Assembly (NCBI RefSeq): GCF_029894125.1
Contig: NZ_JARXYZ010000007.1
Span: 186,001-250,000 of the forward strand
From: Kitasatospora sp. MAA19
GTDB taxonomy: Bacteria > Actinomycetota > Actinomycetes > Streptomycetales > Streptomycetaceae
Direction: 5' to 3'
DNA length: 64,000 nucleotides
Part shown: positions 56,792-64,000 of the stretch, in pieces
Layout of the letters: every line of letters starts with the position of its first letter
How positions within the stretch are numbered: position 1 is the first letter of the stretch
Made by a program: the position numbers and the translations under genes
Notes under the pieces: generated by a model
The model's database searches: none
What the model saw: the letters and a program-made list of their open reading frames with translations, nothing else
Told to the model about the DNA's origin: nothing

Positions 56792-58315
56792 ATGACCATT
56801 GACCACGACAGCGTGCCGCGATCCGGTCGCCCCCTGTCCGGCCCGCGGCGGCCCGGCACCGGGCTGCTCGACCGACCGGCCGGATCCGCCCAGACCCGGG
56901 CGGTGCCAGCGCCCCGCCGGCCCCCCCGGGCGGTCCGCTCCCGAATCGCGCTGCCGCTCGCACTGGTCCAGGTCGACGCGATCGCACTCTGCACCGCCAC
57001 CGGCCTCGCCAACCGGGCCGTCGACCCGACCGTCCCGCTCACGCCGCTGCTCGGCGTCGCCGCCGTCCTGCCCGTGCTGCTCGCCCTCAACCTGACCGGC
57101 GGCCTCTACCGCACCCGGCTCACCCTGTCCGTCCTGGACGAACTGCCCGCGCTGGCCGTCCGGGCCGTGGTCGCCACCACCTTCGCCGTCACCCTGGCCG
57201 GCTGCCTGGAGGGCCGCTGGCCCGACTGCGGCCCGGCCACCCCGGCCCGGCTCACCATCCTGCTCGGCGTCCAGCTGCTGATCGCCGCCCTGGGCCGCGT
57301 CGTGCTCTACCACCTGGTCCGGCGGATCCGCCGCAGCCGCCCCAGCCCCGTCCTGGTGCTCGGCGCCGGGCGGCTCGGCCGCCGGGTCGCCGCCGCCCTC
57401 AGCGAGCGCGGCGAGTACGGGATGCGCCCGGTGGGCTTCCTCGACGCCGACCCGCCGCTGCTCGCCGGCGACACCGACCTGCCCGTCCTCGGCGGCCGCG
57501 AGGTGCTGGAGCGCGAGGTCCGCAGGCGCCGGATCCACCACGTGGTCGCCACCGCCGGCGCCGCCGACGAGGCCGAGACCGCCGCGGCCCTGCGCGACGC
57601 CGTCCGGCTCGGCTGCCAGGTCTGGCTGGTGCCCGCGCTGCGCGAGTACGGCTCGCTGCCCACCAGCCGGGTGACCGGCGGCGACCACCTGTGGGGCTTC
57701 CCCTGCCTGCGGGTCGGCCGCCCGGCGATGCGCCGTCCCGGCTGGGTCGCCAAGCGCGCCCTGGACGTCACCGCCGCCGGGCTCGGCCTGCTGCTGCTCG
57801 CCCCCGTCCTGGTGCTCTGCGCGCTGGCCGTCCGCTTCGACACCGGCCCCGGCGTGCTCTTCCGCCAGCAGCGCACCGGGCTGGACGGCCGGATCTTCAC
57901 CGTCCTCAAGTTCCGCACCCTGCGCCCGAGCAACGAGCACGAGTCGGCGACCCGCTGGAACATCTCCCAGGACCACCGGATGGGCGCCGTCGGCCGACTG
58001 CTGCGCCGCAGCTCGCTGGACGAGCTGCCGCAGCTGTGGAACATCCTGCGCGGCGACATGAGCCTGGTCGGCCCGCGCCCCGAACGCCCCTACTTCGTCA
58101 TGCGGTTCGGCCAGGCCCACCCCGAGTACGCCGACCGCCACCGCGTCCCGGTGGGCCTCACCGGCCTCGCCCAGGTCAACGGCCTGCGCGGGGACACCTC
58201 GATCGAGGACCGGGCCCGGTTCGACAACCGCTACATCGAGAGCTGGAGCTTCTGGCAGGACGTCAAGATCCTGTGCCGCACCGCGGCCCTGATGCTCCAC
58301 CCGGACGGGAGCTGA
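56792..58315 (+). CDS. polyprenyl-phosphate sugar-1-phosphate transferase
   Basis: A 507-residue membrane protein that starts glycan synthesis on undecaprenyl phosphate. An N-terminal disordered part is followed by four membrane helices and a nucleotide-binding-like domain (VLVLGAGRLGRRVAAAL). The C-terminal bacterial sugar-transferase domain begins KRALDVTAAGLGLLLLAPVLVL, with LFRQQRTGLDGRIFTVLKFRTLR and SLDELPQLWNILRGDMSLVGPRP. These are the family active-site motifs. ATG 56792 is used; a GGGGAG lies further upstream than ideal. It heads the dense 56.8-63.4 kb operon. Confidence 0.93.
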   Translation: MTIDHDSVPRSGRPLSGPRRPGTGLLDRPAGSAQTRAVPAPRRPPRAVRSRIALPLALVQVDAIALCTATGLANRAVDPTVPLTPLLGVAAVLPVLLALNLTGGLYRTRLTLSVLDELPALAVRAVVATTFAVTLAGCLEGRWPDCGPATPARLTILLGVQLLIAALGRVVLYHLVRRIRRSRPSPVLVLGAGRLGRRVAAALSERGEYGMRPVGFLDADPPLLAGDTDLPVLGGREVLEREVRRRRIHHVVATAGAADEAETAAALRDAVRLGCQVWLVPALREYGSLPTSRVTGGDHLWGFPCLRVGRPAMRRPGWVAKRALDVTAAGLGLLLLAPVLVLCALAVRFDTGPGVLFRQQRTGLDGRIFTVLKFRTLRPSNEHESATRWNISQDHRMGAVGRLLRRSSLDELPQLWNILRGDMSLVGPRPERPYFVMRFGQAHPEYADRHRVPVGLTGLAQVNGLRGDTSIEDRARFDNRYIESWSFWQDVKILCRTAALMLHPDGS

Positions 58316-58320
58316 CCCGC

Positions 58321-59634
58321 GTGGCCCTCACCCTCCCCGCCTTCCCGCGGCCGGCCTTACGGAAGGCGGGTGCGGTCCTGGCCGACCGGACCAGCCTGCT
58401 CGCCGCCGCGACCGTCCTGCTGGTCTGCGTGCCCACCGGCGAGAAGGACGTCACCGCCGCCGTCCACGTCACCGCCGCCGACGTGGCCTCGCTGGCCCTG
58501 GTCGCCGTCACCGCGCTCAACCTGCTGCGCGGGCGGCTGCCCGCCGTCAGCCGCGCCACCTGCGTGCTGTTCGGCGGGATCGTGGTCGCGGCCGCCGTCG
58601 CCACCGTCGGCTCGATCGACCCGGCCACCAGTCTGACCGGCTTCGTCCGGCTCACCCAGGTCTTCGTCCTGGTGCCGGCCGGGGTGCTCTGCTCGCTGCG
58701 CGACCGCGTCGACCAGCGGCTGGTCCTCGGCTCCTTCGTGCTCGCCGCACTGATCCAGGGCCTGGTCGGTGCGAACCAGTACCTCACCCGGACCGGCGCC
58801 TCCTACGCCGGCCAGCCGATCCGGGCCGTCGGCACCTTCGGCGCCCTCGACATCATGGCGATGTCCACGGTCGTCAGCTACGGGCTGCTCGCCGCCCTGG
58901 CCCTGGCCCTGGCCGAGCGCCGCCCCGGCGGCGACGCCCGGCTGCGTCGCGCGATGTTCGCCTCCGCCGCCTTCCTGGCCTTCCCGCTGGCCGTCTCGTT
59001 CAGCCGCGGCAGCTGGATCGCCACCGGCGCCGCCGCCATCGTGCTGCTGCTGCGCGCCGACGCCCGGCTCGCCGTCCGCGGCGCCGTCCTCGGCCTGGCC
59101 GCCGCGGTCGTCCTGGTCGGCGGCCTCGGCCTCGGCGCCTCCGGTGTCACCGAGCGGTTCAGCTCGATCGGCTCCGTCTCCGCCGCCCCCGACCAGTCCG
59201 TCTCCGACCGCTACGACCTGTGGGCCACCGCCGGGCGGATCTGGCAGGACCACCCCGTCCACGGCGCGGGCCCCAAGGCCTTCCAGCAACTGCGCGACAG
59301 CCACGCCCCGTTGCGGCTCTCCTCCGGCAGCGACGCCGCCGACTCCACCATCGGCTTCCAGCGCGAACCTCTGCTCTCCCCGCACAACATGTACTTCCTG
59401 GTGCTCAGCGAGCAGGGACTGATCGGCATCGTCGCCTACGCCGCGCTCTTCCTCGGCCTGCTGCTCGGCTGCCTGCGCCACTCCCGGGGTTCGGCCCTGG
59501 CCGCGCTGGCCCTGCTCACCTGGGTGCTGATCGACTTCCTGTACGCGGACATCGGCGGCACCACCACCGTGCTGACCTCCGTCGTCCTCGGCCTCGCCGC
59601 CCGGGCCTGCGTTGCGGAGGCCGACCCGCGATGA
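58321..59634 (+). CDS. O-antigen ligase/polymerase-like membrane protein
   Basis: A 437-residue polytopic protein with about 11 membrane spans. It carries the Wzy_C/WaaL region SFSRGSWIATGAAAIVLLLRA followed by a large loop containing DLWATAGRIWQDHPVHGAGPKAFQQ and LSPHNMYFLVLSEQGLIGI. The His-Asn-x-Tyr/Phe stretch is the ligase family signature. It polymerises or ligates lipid-linked repeats outside the membrane. The GTG at 58321 lies 5 bases after the sugar transferase stop, and the stop overlaps the flippase ATG. Confidence 0.88.
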   Translation: MALTLPAFPRPALRKAGAVLADRTSLLAAATVLLVCVPTGEKDVTAAVHVTAADVASLALVAVTALNLLRGRLPAVSRATCVLFGGIVVAAAVATVGSIDPATSLTGFVRLTQVFVLVPAGVLCSLRDRVDQRLVLGSFVLAALIQGLVGANQYLTRTGASYAGQPIRAVGTFGALDIMAMSTVVSYGLLAALALALAERRPGGDARLRRAMFASAAFLAFPLAVSFSRGSWIATGAAAIVLLLRADARLAVRGAVLGLAAAVVLVGGLGLGASGVTERFSSIGSVSAAPDQSVSDRYDLWATAGRIWQDHPVHGAGPKAFQQLRDSHAPLRLSSGSDAADSTIGFQREPLLSPHNMYFLVLSEQGLIGIVAYAALFLGLLLGCLRHSRGSALAALALLTWVLIDFLYADIGGTTTVLTSVVLGLAARACVAEADPR

Positions 59635-61352
59635 CCACCGACCAGCCGGCCCTCACCTCCGCGGTGCCCGCCCCGCGCAGCGCCCCCGCCGGCGACGCCG
59701 GACCCGGGCCCGGCCCGGCCCCCCGGCGCGGCTTCCTCGCCAAGGCCTTCGGCATCACCGCCGTCCTCAGCGCCGCCGGCTCCGGCCTGGGCCTGCTGCG
59801 CGACCTGCTGCTGGCCCGCTACTTCGGCGCCAACCAGGGCACCGACGCCTTCCTGGTCGCCTGGACCGTACCGGAGACGGCCGCGCCGCTGCTGATCGAG
59901 GACGCCATGTCCTTCCTCATGGTGCCCGCCTTCGCCCTCGCCCTGGTGCTGCGGGAGGAGCACCCGGACGCCCCCGACCCGGTCCGCCAGCTGGTCCGCG
60001 CCACCCTGCCCTGGCTGTTGCTCGCGCTCAGCGGGCTCGCGCTGGCCGTCGCCCTGGGCGCCCCGGAGCTGGTCGACCTGCTCGCCCCCGGCCTGGCCGA
60101 CCCCGGCCTCGCCGTCGCCTGCACCCGGATCACCGCGATCACCGTGCTGCCGTTCGGCGTGGCCGGCTACCTCGCCGCCGCGCTGCGCGCCCACCACTGC
60201 TTCACCGCGCCGGCCGGCATCTACGTCGCCTACAACCTCGGCATCCTCGCCGTGCTGCTCGGCTGCCAGTCCTTCCTGGGCGTGCGCTCCGCCGCCCTCG
60301 GCGTCGCGCTCGGCAGCCTGCTGATGGCCGGTCTGCTGGTCGGCCCGTTCCTGCGCCGGCTGCGCCGGGGCGCGACCGCGGGCCGGGCCCGGCGCTCCCG
60401 CAAGGCCCTGGTGCTGATGCCGCTCGCGCTGCTGCCGGTGGCCGCGTTCACCCTGACCCGCCAGTCGCAGGTCTTCGTCGAGCGCTACCTCGGCTCGGCG
60501 CTGCCGCCCGGCACCATCTCGCACCTCAACTACGCCGCCAAGGTCTCCCAACTGGCCATGACGGCGGGCATCCTGATCTGCACCGTCACCTTCCCGCTGG
60601 TCGCCCGGGCGCTGGCGGCCGGGGACCTCACCGCCGCCCGGGACCGGGTCGAGAAGGACCTCGGCCAGGCCGCGGCGGTCGTCCTGTTCGGCACCGCCTT
60701 CCTGATGGCCTGCGCCCCCTCGGTGGTCTCGCTGCTGTTCCAGCGCGGCGCCTTCGGCCCGCAGGACACCGCCGCCACCGCCGCCGTCATCCGGGTCTAC
60801 AGCTTCGGCCTGCCCGCTCAGGCCCTGATCGGCGTGATAGTCCGTCCGTACTTCTCGCTGCGCCCGGTGGTCCGCCGGGCCGACGACCCGGGCACCGAGG
60901 ACGGCGGCCGCCGGCTGCTGGACTGGTACCCGGTCGCCGCGATGCTGCTCGGACTCGGCGTCACCGTCACGGTCGGCCTGCTCGCCACCCCCCGCTTCGG
61001 CGCCCTCGGGCTCGCCGCCGGGAACGCGGCCGGCATCACCGCCGCCGCCGCGCTGCTGCTGCACGGCCTGCTGCTGCGCGGCATCCCGCTGCGGCTGCGC
61101 CGGGTGCTCGGCGGACACGGCCGGCTGGCGGCCGCCGCCGCCGGGGCCACCGTGCTCGGCGCCGCCGCCGCCGGCCTGGCCGCCGACCCCCTGCTCTCGA
61201 CCCTGCTCGGGGGCCTCACCGTTGCGCTGGCCTTCGCCGCCCTCGGCACCGGTCTCGGTGCGCGTGAGGTGCGCGGTCCGGTCCTCGCCGCGGCCCGGGC
61301 CCTGAACCCGCCAACCGTCGCCGATGAAGGGAAGCTTCCCCATGGACAATGA
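59631..61352 (+). CDS. MurJ-family lipid-linked glycan flippase
   Basis: A 573-residue protein of the MviN/MurJ group with about 14 membrane spans. GLGLLRDLLLARYFGANQGTDAFLVAWTVPE is the typical first-helix region. QSQVFVERYLGSALPPGTISHLNYAAKVSQL and FQRGAFGPQDTAATA with SFGLPAQALIGVIVRPYFS match MurJ landmarks. Most polysaccharide loci use a Wzx flippase; here a MurJ relative stands in its place between polymerase and deacetylase, so it is presumably specialised for this glycan. The ATG overlaps the previous stop (ATGA). Confidence 0.88.
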   Translation: MTTDQPALTSAVPAPRSAPAGDAGPGPGPAPRRGFLAKAFGITAVLSAAGSGLGLLRDLLLARYFGANQGTDAFLVAWTVPETAAPLLIEDAMSFLMVPAFALALVLREEHPDAPDPVRQLVRATLPWLLLALSGLALAVALGAPELVDLLAPGLADPGLAVACTRITAITVLPFGVAGYLAAALRAHHCFTAPAGIYVAYNLGILAVLLGCQSFLGVRSAALGVALGSLLMAGLLVGPFLRRLRRGATAGRARRSRKALVLMPLALLPVAAFTLTRQSQVFVERYLGSALPPGTISHLNYAAKVSQLAMTAGILICTVTFPLVARALAAGDLTAARDRVEKDLGQAAAVVLFGTAFLMACAPSVVSLLFQRGAFGPQDTAATAAVIRVYSFGLPAQALIGVIVRPYFSLRPVVRRADDPGTEDGGRRLLDWYPVAAMLLGLGVTVTVGLLATPRFGALGLAAGNAAGITAAAALLLHGLLLRGIPLRLRRVLGGHGRLAAAAAGATVLGAAAAGLAADPLLSTLLGGLTVALAFAALGTGLGAREVRGPVLAAARALNPPTVADEGKLPHGQ

Positions 61353-62256
61353 ACGGGGAACCGTCCGTTCGACCCAGGCGGGGGTCCGCCGCCAGGCCGT
61401 GCCGGTCGCCGCCGCACCACGCGGCGACATCCCGCTCGCCGACCCCGTTGGGCCGAAGGCGCGATTGCCCAGGAGCCGTCACCCGGTCGGCGAACCGCCC
61501 GGCCCCGGCGCCTCCTCGCCGTGGATCCTGATGTACCACTCGGTGGCGGTCGAGAAGGAGGACCCGTACCGGCTGACCGTCAGCCCCGAGCGGTTCGCCG
61601 AGCAGATCGCCTGGCTGCACCGGCGCGGTCGGCGCGGCGTCTCCGTCCGCGAGCTGATGCGGGCCCGCACCGCCGGCCGGGACGACAAACTGGTCGGCCT
61701 GACCTTCGACGACGGCTACGCGGACTTCGCCCGGTACGCCGTACCGATCCTGCAGGCGTACGGCTTCACCGCCACCGCGTACGTGGTCGCCGACCTGCTC
61801 GGCCGGCACAACGACTGGGACGCCAAGGGGCCGCGCAAGCAGCTGCTCACCGTCCAGGAGGTCGCCGAACTCGCCGCCGCCGGTTGGGAGATCGGCTCGC
61901 ACGGCCTCGGCCACCAGGCGCTGCCGGGCCTGCCGATCGACGTCCTGACGGTGCAGACCCGGGAGAGCCGGCGCCTCCTGGAGGACGTGGTCGGCGGCCC
62001 GGTCGCCGGCTTCTGCTACCCGTACGGCGCCGTCGACCTGCCCGCCACCCAGGCCGTCCGCGACGCCGGCTACGACTACGCCTGTGCGATCGGGCACTCC
62101 CCGCTCACCGGCCTCTTCGCGCTGCCCCGCTGCTACGTCGGCGACCGCGACGGCGCCTGGCGGCTGCGCGCCAAGCGCGGCCGGCACCGGCTCCGCGACA
62201 CCGTCACCGAGCTGCGCCGAAGCCGCCCGGTGTTCCGGCGGGGGAACCGGCCATGA
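61342..62256 (+). CDS. polysaccharide deacetylase (carbohydrate esterase 4)
   Basis: A 304-residue NodB-homology protein. WILMYHSVAVEKEDPYRLTVSPERFAEQI opens the domain. TFDDGYADFARYAVPIL is motif 1 with the catalytic and metal Asp, IGSHGLGHQALP is motif 2 with the His-x3-His ligands, and FCYPYGAVD is motif 3. The last 60 residues are basic. ATG 61342 follows GAAGGGAAG and overlaps the flippase stop by 11 bases. There is no signal peptide, so it may act on lipid-linked intermediates in the cytoplasm, or export is unusual. Confidence 0.9.
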   Translation: MDNERGTVRSTQAGVRRQAVPVAAAPRGDIPLADPVGPKARLPRSRHPVGEPPGPGASSPWILMYHSVAVEKEDPYRLTVSPERFAEQIAWLHRRGRRGVSVRELMRARTAGRDDKLVGLTFDDGYADFARYAVPILQAYGFTATAYVVADLLGRHNDWDAKGPRKQLLTVQEVAELAAAGWEIGSHGLGHQALPGLPIDVLTVQTRESRRLLEDVVGGPVAGFCYPYGAVDLPATQAVRDAGYDYACAIGHSPLTGLFALPRCYVGDRDGAWRLRAKRGRHRLRDTVTELRRSRPVFRRGNRP

Positions 62257-63368
62257 GGGTCCTGCACATCGTCACCGGTCTCGCCTCGGGTGGTGCCGAG
62301 CGTCAACTCCACCTGCTGCTGCGGCACTTGCCCGCGCACCAGCAGTGCGAGGTGGTCGCGCTGACCAACCCCGGCACGGTCACCGCCGCGTTGCGCGCCG
62401 ACGGGGTGACCGTCCACCACCTCGGCATGCGCGGCAACCGGGACCTGGGCGCGTTGCCACGGCTGGTCCGGCTGGTCCGCTCCGGCCGCTACGACCTGGT
62501 GCACACCCACCTGTACCGGGCGCAGCTGTACGGCCGGCTGGCGGCCCGGCTCGCCGGGGTGCGCGCGGTGGTCTCCACCGAGCACTCGCTGCACGCCGGG
62601 GCGATCGAGGGCCGCCCGGTCACCCGCGGCGTCAAGGGCCTCTACCTGGCGGCCGAGCGGCTCGGCAGCACGACCGTCGCGGTCTCCCGCCAGGTCGCCC
62701 AGACCCTGTATTCCTGGGGCGTCCCGCCGAGCCGGGTCGAGCTGATCCCCAACGGCATCGACACCGCGCGCTACCGCCGCCCGGCCGCCGACCGGGCGGC
62801 CGCCCGCCGTCGCCTGCGGGCCGAACTCGGCCTGCCGGAGGGGAGTTGGGTGGTCGGCGGGGTCGGTCGGCTGGTCCCTGGCAAGCGCTTCGAGGTGCTG
62901 CTGGAGGCCCTCGCCGAACTCGACCCGGCCACCCGGCTGGTGCTGGTCGGCACGGGCCCGGAGCGCGCCGCGCTGGAGCACCGGGCCGCCGAACTCGGCG
63001 TCCGGGAAAGGCTGGTGCTCACCGGCGAGCGCGACGACGTGCCCGACCTGCTGACCGCCCTGGACGTGCTGGCCTCCCCCTCCACCGAGGAAACCTTCGG
63101 CCTCGGCGTCCTGGAGGGCCTCGCAGCCGGTCTGCCGGTGCGGCACAGCTCCTGCCCGGCGCTCGACGAACTGCCGCCCAGCGCCGCCCCGCAGGCCCGC
63201 CGGATCCCGTCCGAGGCCGCCGCGTACGTCGCCGCGCTGCGCGACCTGCGGCACCTGAACGACCACAGCGCCGACCCGCTGCCGCACCCCCCGGCGGTCG
63301 GCCACTACGACATCGCCCGGGTCGCCGCCGACCTGGGCGCCCTCTACGACCGGCTGGCCCGCGCTTGA
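62253..63368 (+). CDS. GT4-family glycosyltransferase (second)
   Basis: A 371-residue GT-B enzyme starting VLHIVTGLASGGAERQLHLLLRHLP, the classic GG-x-E-R acceptor loop. AVVSTEHSLHAGAIEGRPVTRG lies in the middle. ELIPNGIDTARYRRP, GVGRLVPGKRFEVLLEALAEL, and SPSTEETFGLGVLEGLAAGLPV (E-x7-E) follow in the donor domain. The ATG overlaps the deacetylase stop by 4 bases. The sugar donor is not predictable. Confidence 0.92.
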   Translation: MRVLHIVTGLASGGAERQLHLLLRHLPAHQQCEVVALTNPGTVTAALRADGVTVHHLGMRGNRDLGALPRLVRLVRSGRYDLVHTHLYRAQLYGRLAARLAGVRAVVSTEHSLHAGAIEGRPVTRGVKGLYLAAERLGSTTVAVSRQVAQTLYSWGVPPSRVELIPNGIDTARYRRPAADRAAARRRLRAELGLPEGSWVVGGVGRLVPGKRFEVLLEALAELDPATRLVLVGTGPERAALEHRAAELGVRERLVLTGERDDVPDLLTALDVLASPSTEETFGLGVLEGLAAGLPVRHSSCPALDELPPSAAPQARRIPSEAAAYVAALRDLRHLNDHSADPLPHPPAVGHYDIARVAADLGALYDRLARA

Positions 63369-63417
63369 CCGGCCGCCGCCGCCGGATCCGCCCTTCCATA
63401 CCCAAGGAGTCACACCC

Positions 63418-64000
63418 ATGACCACACCGCGCCGAAGCGCCCGCCGTCTGGTCCGCCGCTGGTGGCCGGTGGCGCTCGCGGTGCCGCTGGGCGCCGCGGC
63501 CGGCGCCGGGTACGCCGTCGTCTCGCACCCCTCGTACGCGGCCAGCGCCTACGTCCTCGTGGTGCCGCAGAACCCGGGGGAGGCCGCCATCGCGACCAAC
63601 TTCGCCCAGGCGTACGGGCGGTTGGCCGGCCAGCCGCAGGTGCTCACGGTGGCGGCCGCCGAGACCGGCCACACCCGGGCCCGGCTGGAGTCCCTGGTGC
63701 ACGGGACCACCTCCCCGGACGCCCCGATGATCGAGATCACCGGCACCGGGACGCGCCCCCAGGAGGCCGCGCAGACCGCCGACGCGGTGGCCCGCTCGCT
63801 GGTCTCCTTCGCCAACGCCAGCAGCAAGGACACCGACGTCCGGCTGGTGACGCTGGCGCCGGCCGCCGAGCCGGACCGGCCGACCACGCCGTCCGCCAAG
63901 CTGGACGTCGCAGTGGGCGGCGCGGCCGGGCTGCTGGTGGGGGCCCTGGTGATGATGACCCGCCGCCGGGTCGAGGCCGCCGCCCCGACCGCGGCCCGGG
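63418..64000 (+). CDS. Wzz-like chain-length/tyrosine-kinase adaptor protein (3' end outside window)
   Basis: A frame still open at the window end. ATG 63418 follows AAGGAG by 8 bases. The visible 194 residues have a basic N-terminus, a first membrane span (WWPVALAVPLGAAAGAGYAVV), the Wzz-type extracellular part YAASAYVLVVPQNPGEAAIATNFAQAYGRL, and a second span (VAVGGAAGLLVGALVMM) preceded by the Pro-rich APAAEPDRPTTPSA. This is the short layout of actinobacterial CpsC/Wzz proteins. The product would set polymer length or present the chain to a kinase. Confidence 0.85.
   Translation, partial: MTTPRRSARRLVRRWWPVALAVPLGAAAGAGYAVVSHPSYAASAYVLVVPQNPGEAAIATNFAQAYGRLAGQPQVLTVAAAETGHTRARLESLVHGTTSPDAPMIEITGTGTRPQEAAQTADAVARSLVSFANASSKDTDVRLVTLAPAAEPDRPTTPSAKLDVAVGGAAGLLVGALVMMTRRRVEAAAPTAAR

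Noticed and set aside
56493..56792. 99-codon frame before the sugar transferase
   Set aside because: Third-position base use in its first third is unlike the neighbouring genes, it lacks a ribosome binding site, and it is unrelated to known proteins. Noted as a finding but not annotated as a gene.

Overview
The window is chromosomal DNA from a very GC-rich actinobacterium of the Streptomyces/Kitasatospora type. The evidence is near-universal G/C at third codon positions, GTG and TTG starts, ATGA/GTGA start-stop overlaps, a eukaryotic-type glutamine synthetase II, an LAXTG-anchored SCO1860-like protein, an HTH/DUF5753 plus DUF397 pair, and a Ccr-type ethylmalonyl-CoA cluster. I see no rRNA, tRNA, insertion sequence, prophage or CRISPR array. 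The genes at both window edges are cut.

Region 1 (1-10,001) is a phosphonate-scavenging module. On the minus strand lie a binding lipoprotein, two permeases and an ATPase. A divergent GntR/UTRA regulator follows, then one fused protein carrying a gamma-butyrobetaine-hydroxylase/TmpA-like Fe(II)/2-oxoglutarate oxygenase and a PhnZ/TmpB-like HD-domain di-iron oxygenase. The same AGTTG-N6-CAACT site lies upstream of both the transporter operon and the fusion gene. A class V aminotransferase and a divergent amidohydrolase follow. Region 2 (10,002-17,372) holds uracil-DNA glycosylase, an LAXTG surface protein, glnII behind a four-half-site GlnR box, a HAD/MOSC pair, and two cobalamin genes (CobC-like, CbiG-like).

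Region 3 (17,580-21,753) is a co-directional set: secreted phosphoesterase, MFS transporter, membrane-anchored beta-propeller and an Asp/Pro-rich envelope protein. Region 4 (21,919-27,740) is accessory in character: DUF1330, a DMT exporter and MarR regulator sharing two operators, a methyltransferase, an HTH/DUF397 pair, a Nudix-fold protein with a broken catalytic motif, a four-CxxC protein coupled to a 34-codon leader ORF, and a Phd/RelE-type toxin-antitoxin pair with its palindrome inside the promoter.

Region 5 (27,840-34,735) is the late cobalamin operon cobD-cobQ-chelatase-cobO-cobB (minus strand) behind a cobalamin riboswitch. Region 6 (35,106-39,638) holds an alpha/beta hydrolase, an unassigned helical protein and psd-pssA. 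Region 7 (40,172-49,674) is an ethylmalonyl-CoA pathway cluster: a double 3-hydroxybutyryl-CoA dehydrogenase, a TetR regulator, ccr, a B12-dependent mutase, a lyase, a MaoC hydratase and an acyl-CoA dehydrogenase. The mutase needs the cofactor made by region 5. Region 8 (50,191-55,027) has a divergent glutamine-synthetase-like ligase, a secreted subtilase, a HipA-like kinase and an SRPBCC protein. Region 9 (55,223-64,000+) is an extracellular polysaccharide cluster: two GT4 glycosyltransferases, a polyprenyl-phosphate sugar transferase, an O-antigen-ligase-like protein, a MurJ-family flippase, a polysaccharide deacetylase and a Wzz-like protein.

The strongest candidate for something new is the fused two-step C-P bond-cleaving oxygenase at 5,368-6,948 together with its shared operator and transporter. 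Its N-terminal half points to quaternary-amine phosphonates (product glycine betaine plus phosphate) rather than simple 2-aminoethylphosphonate.
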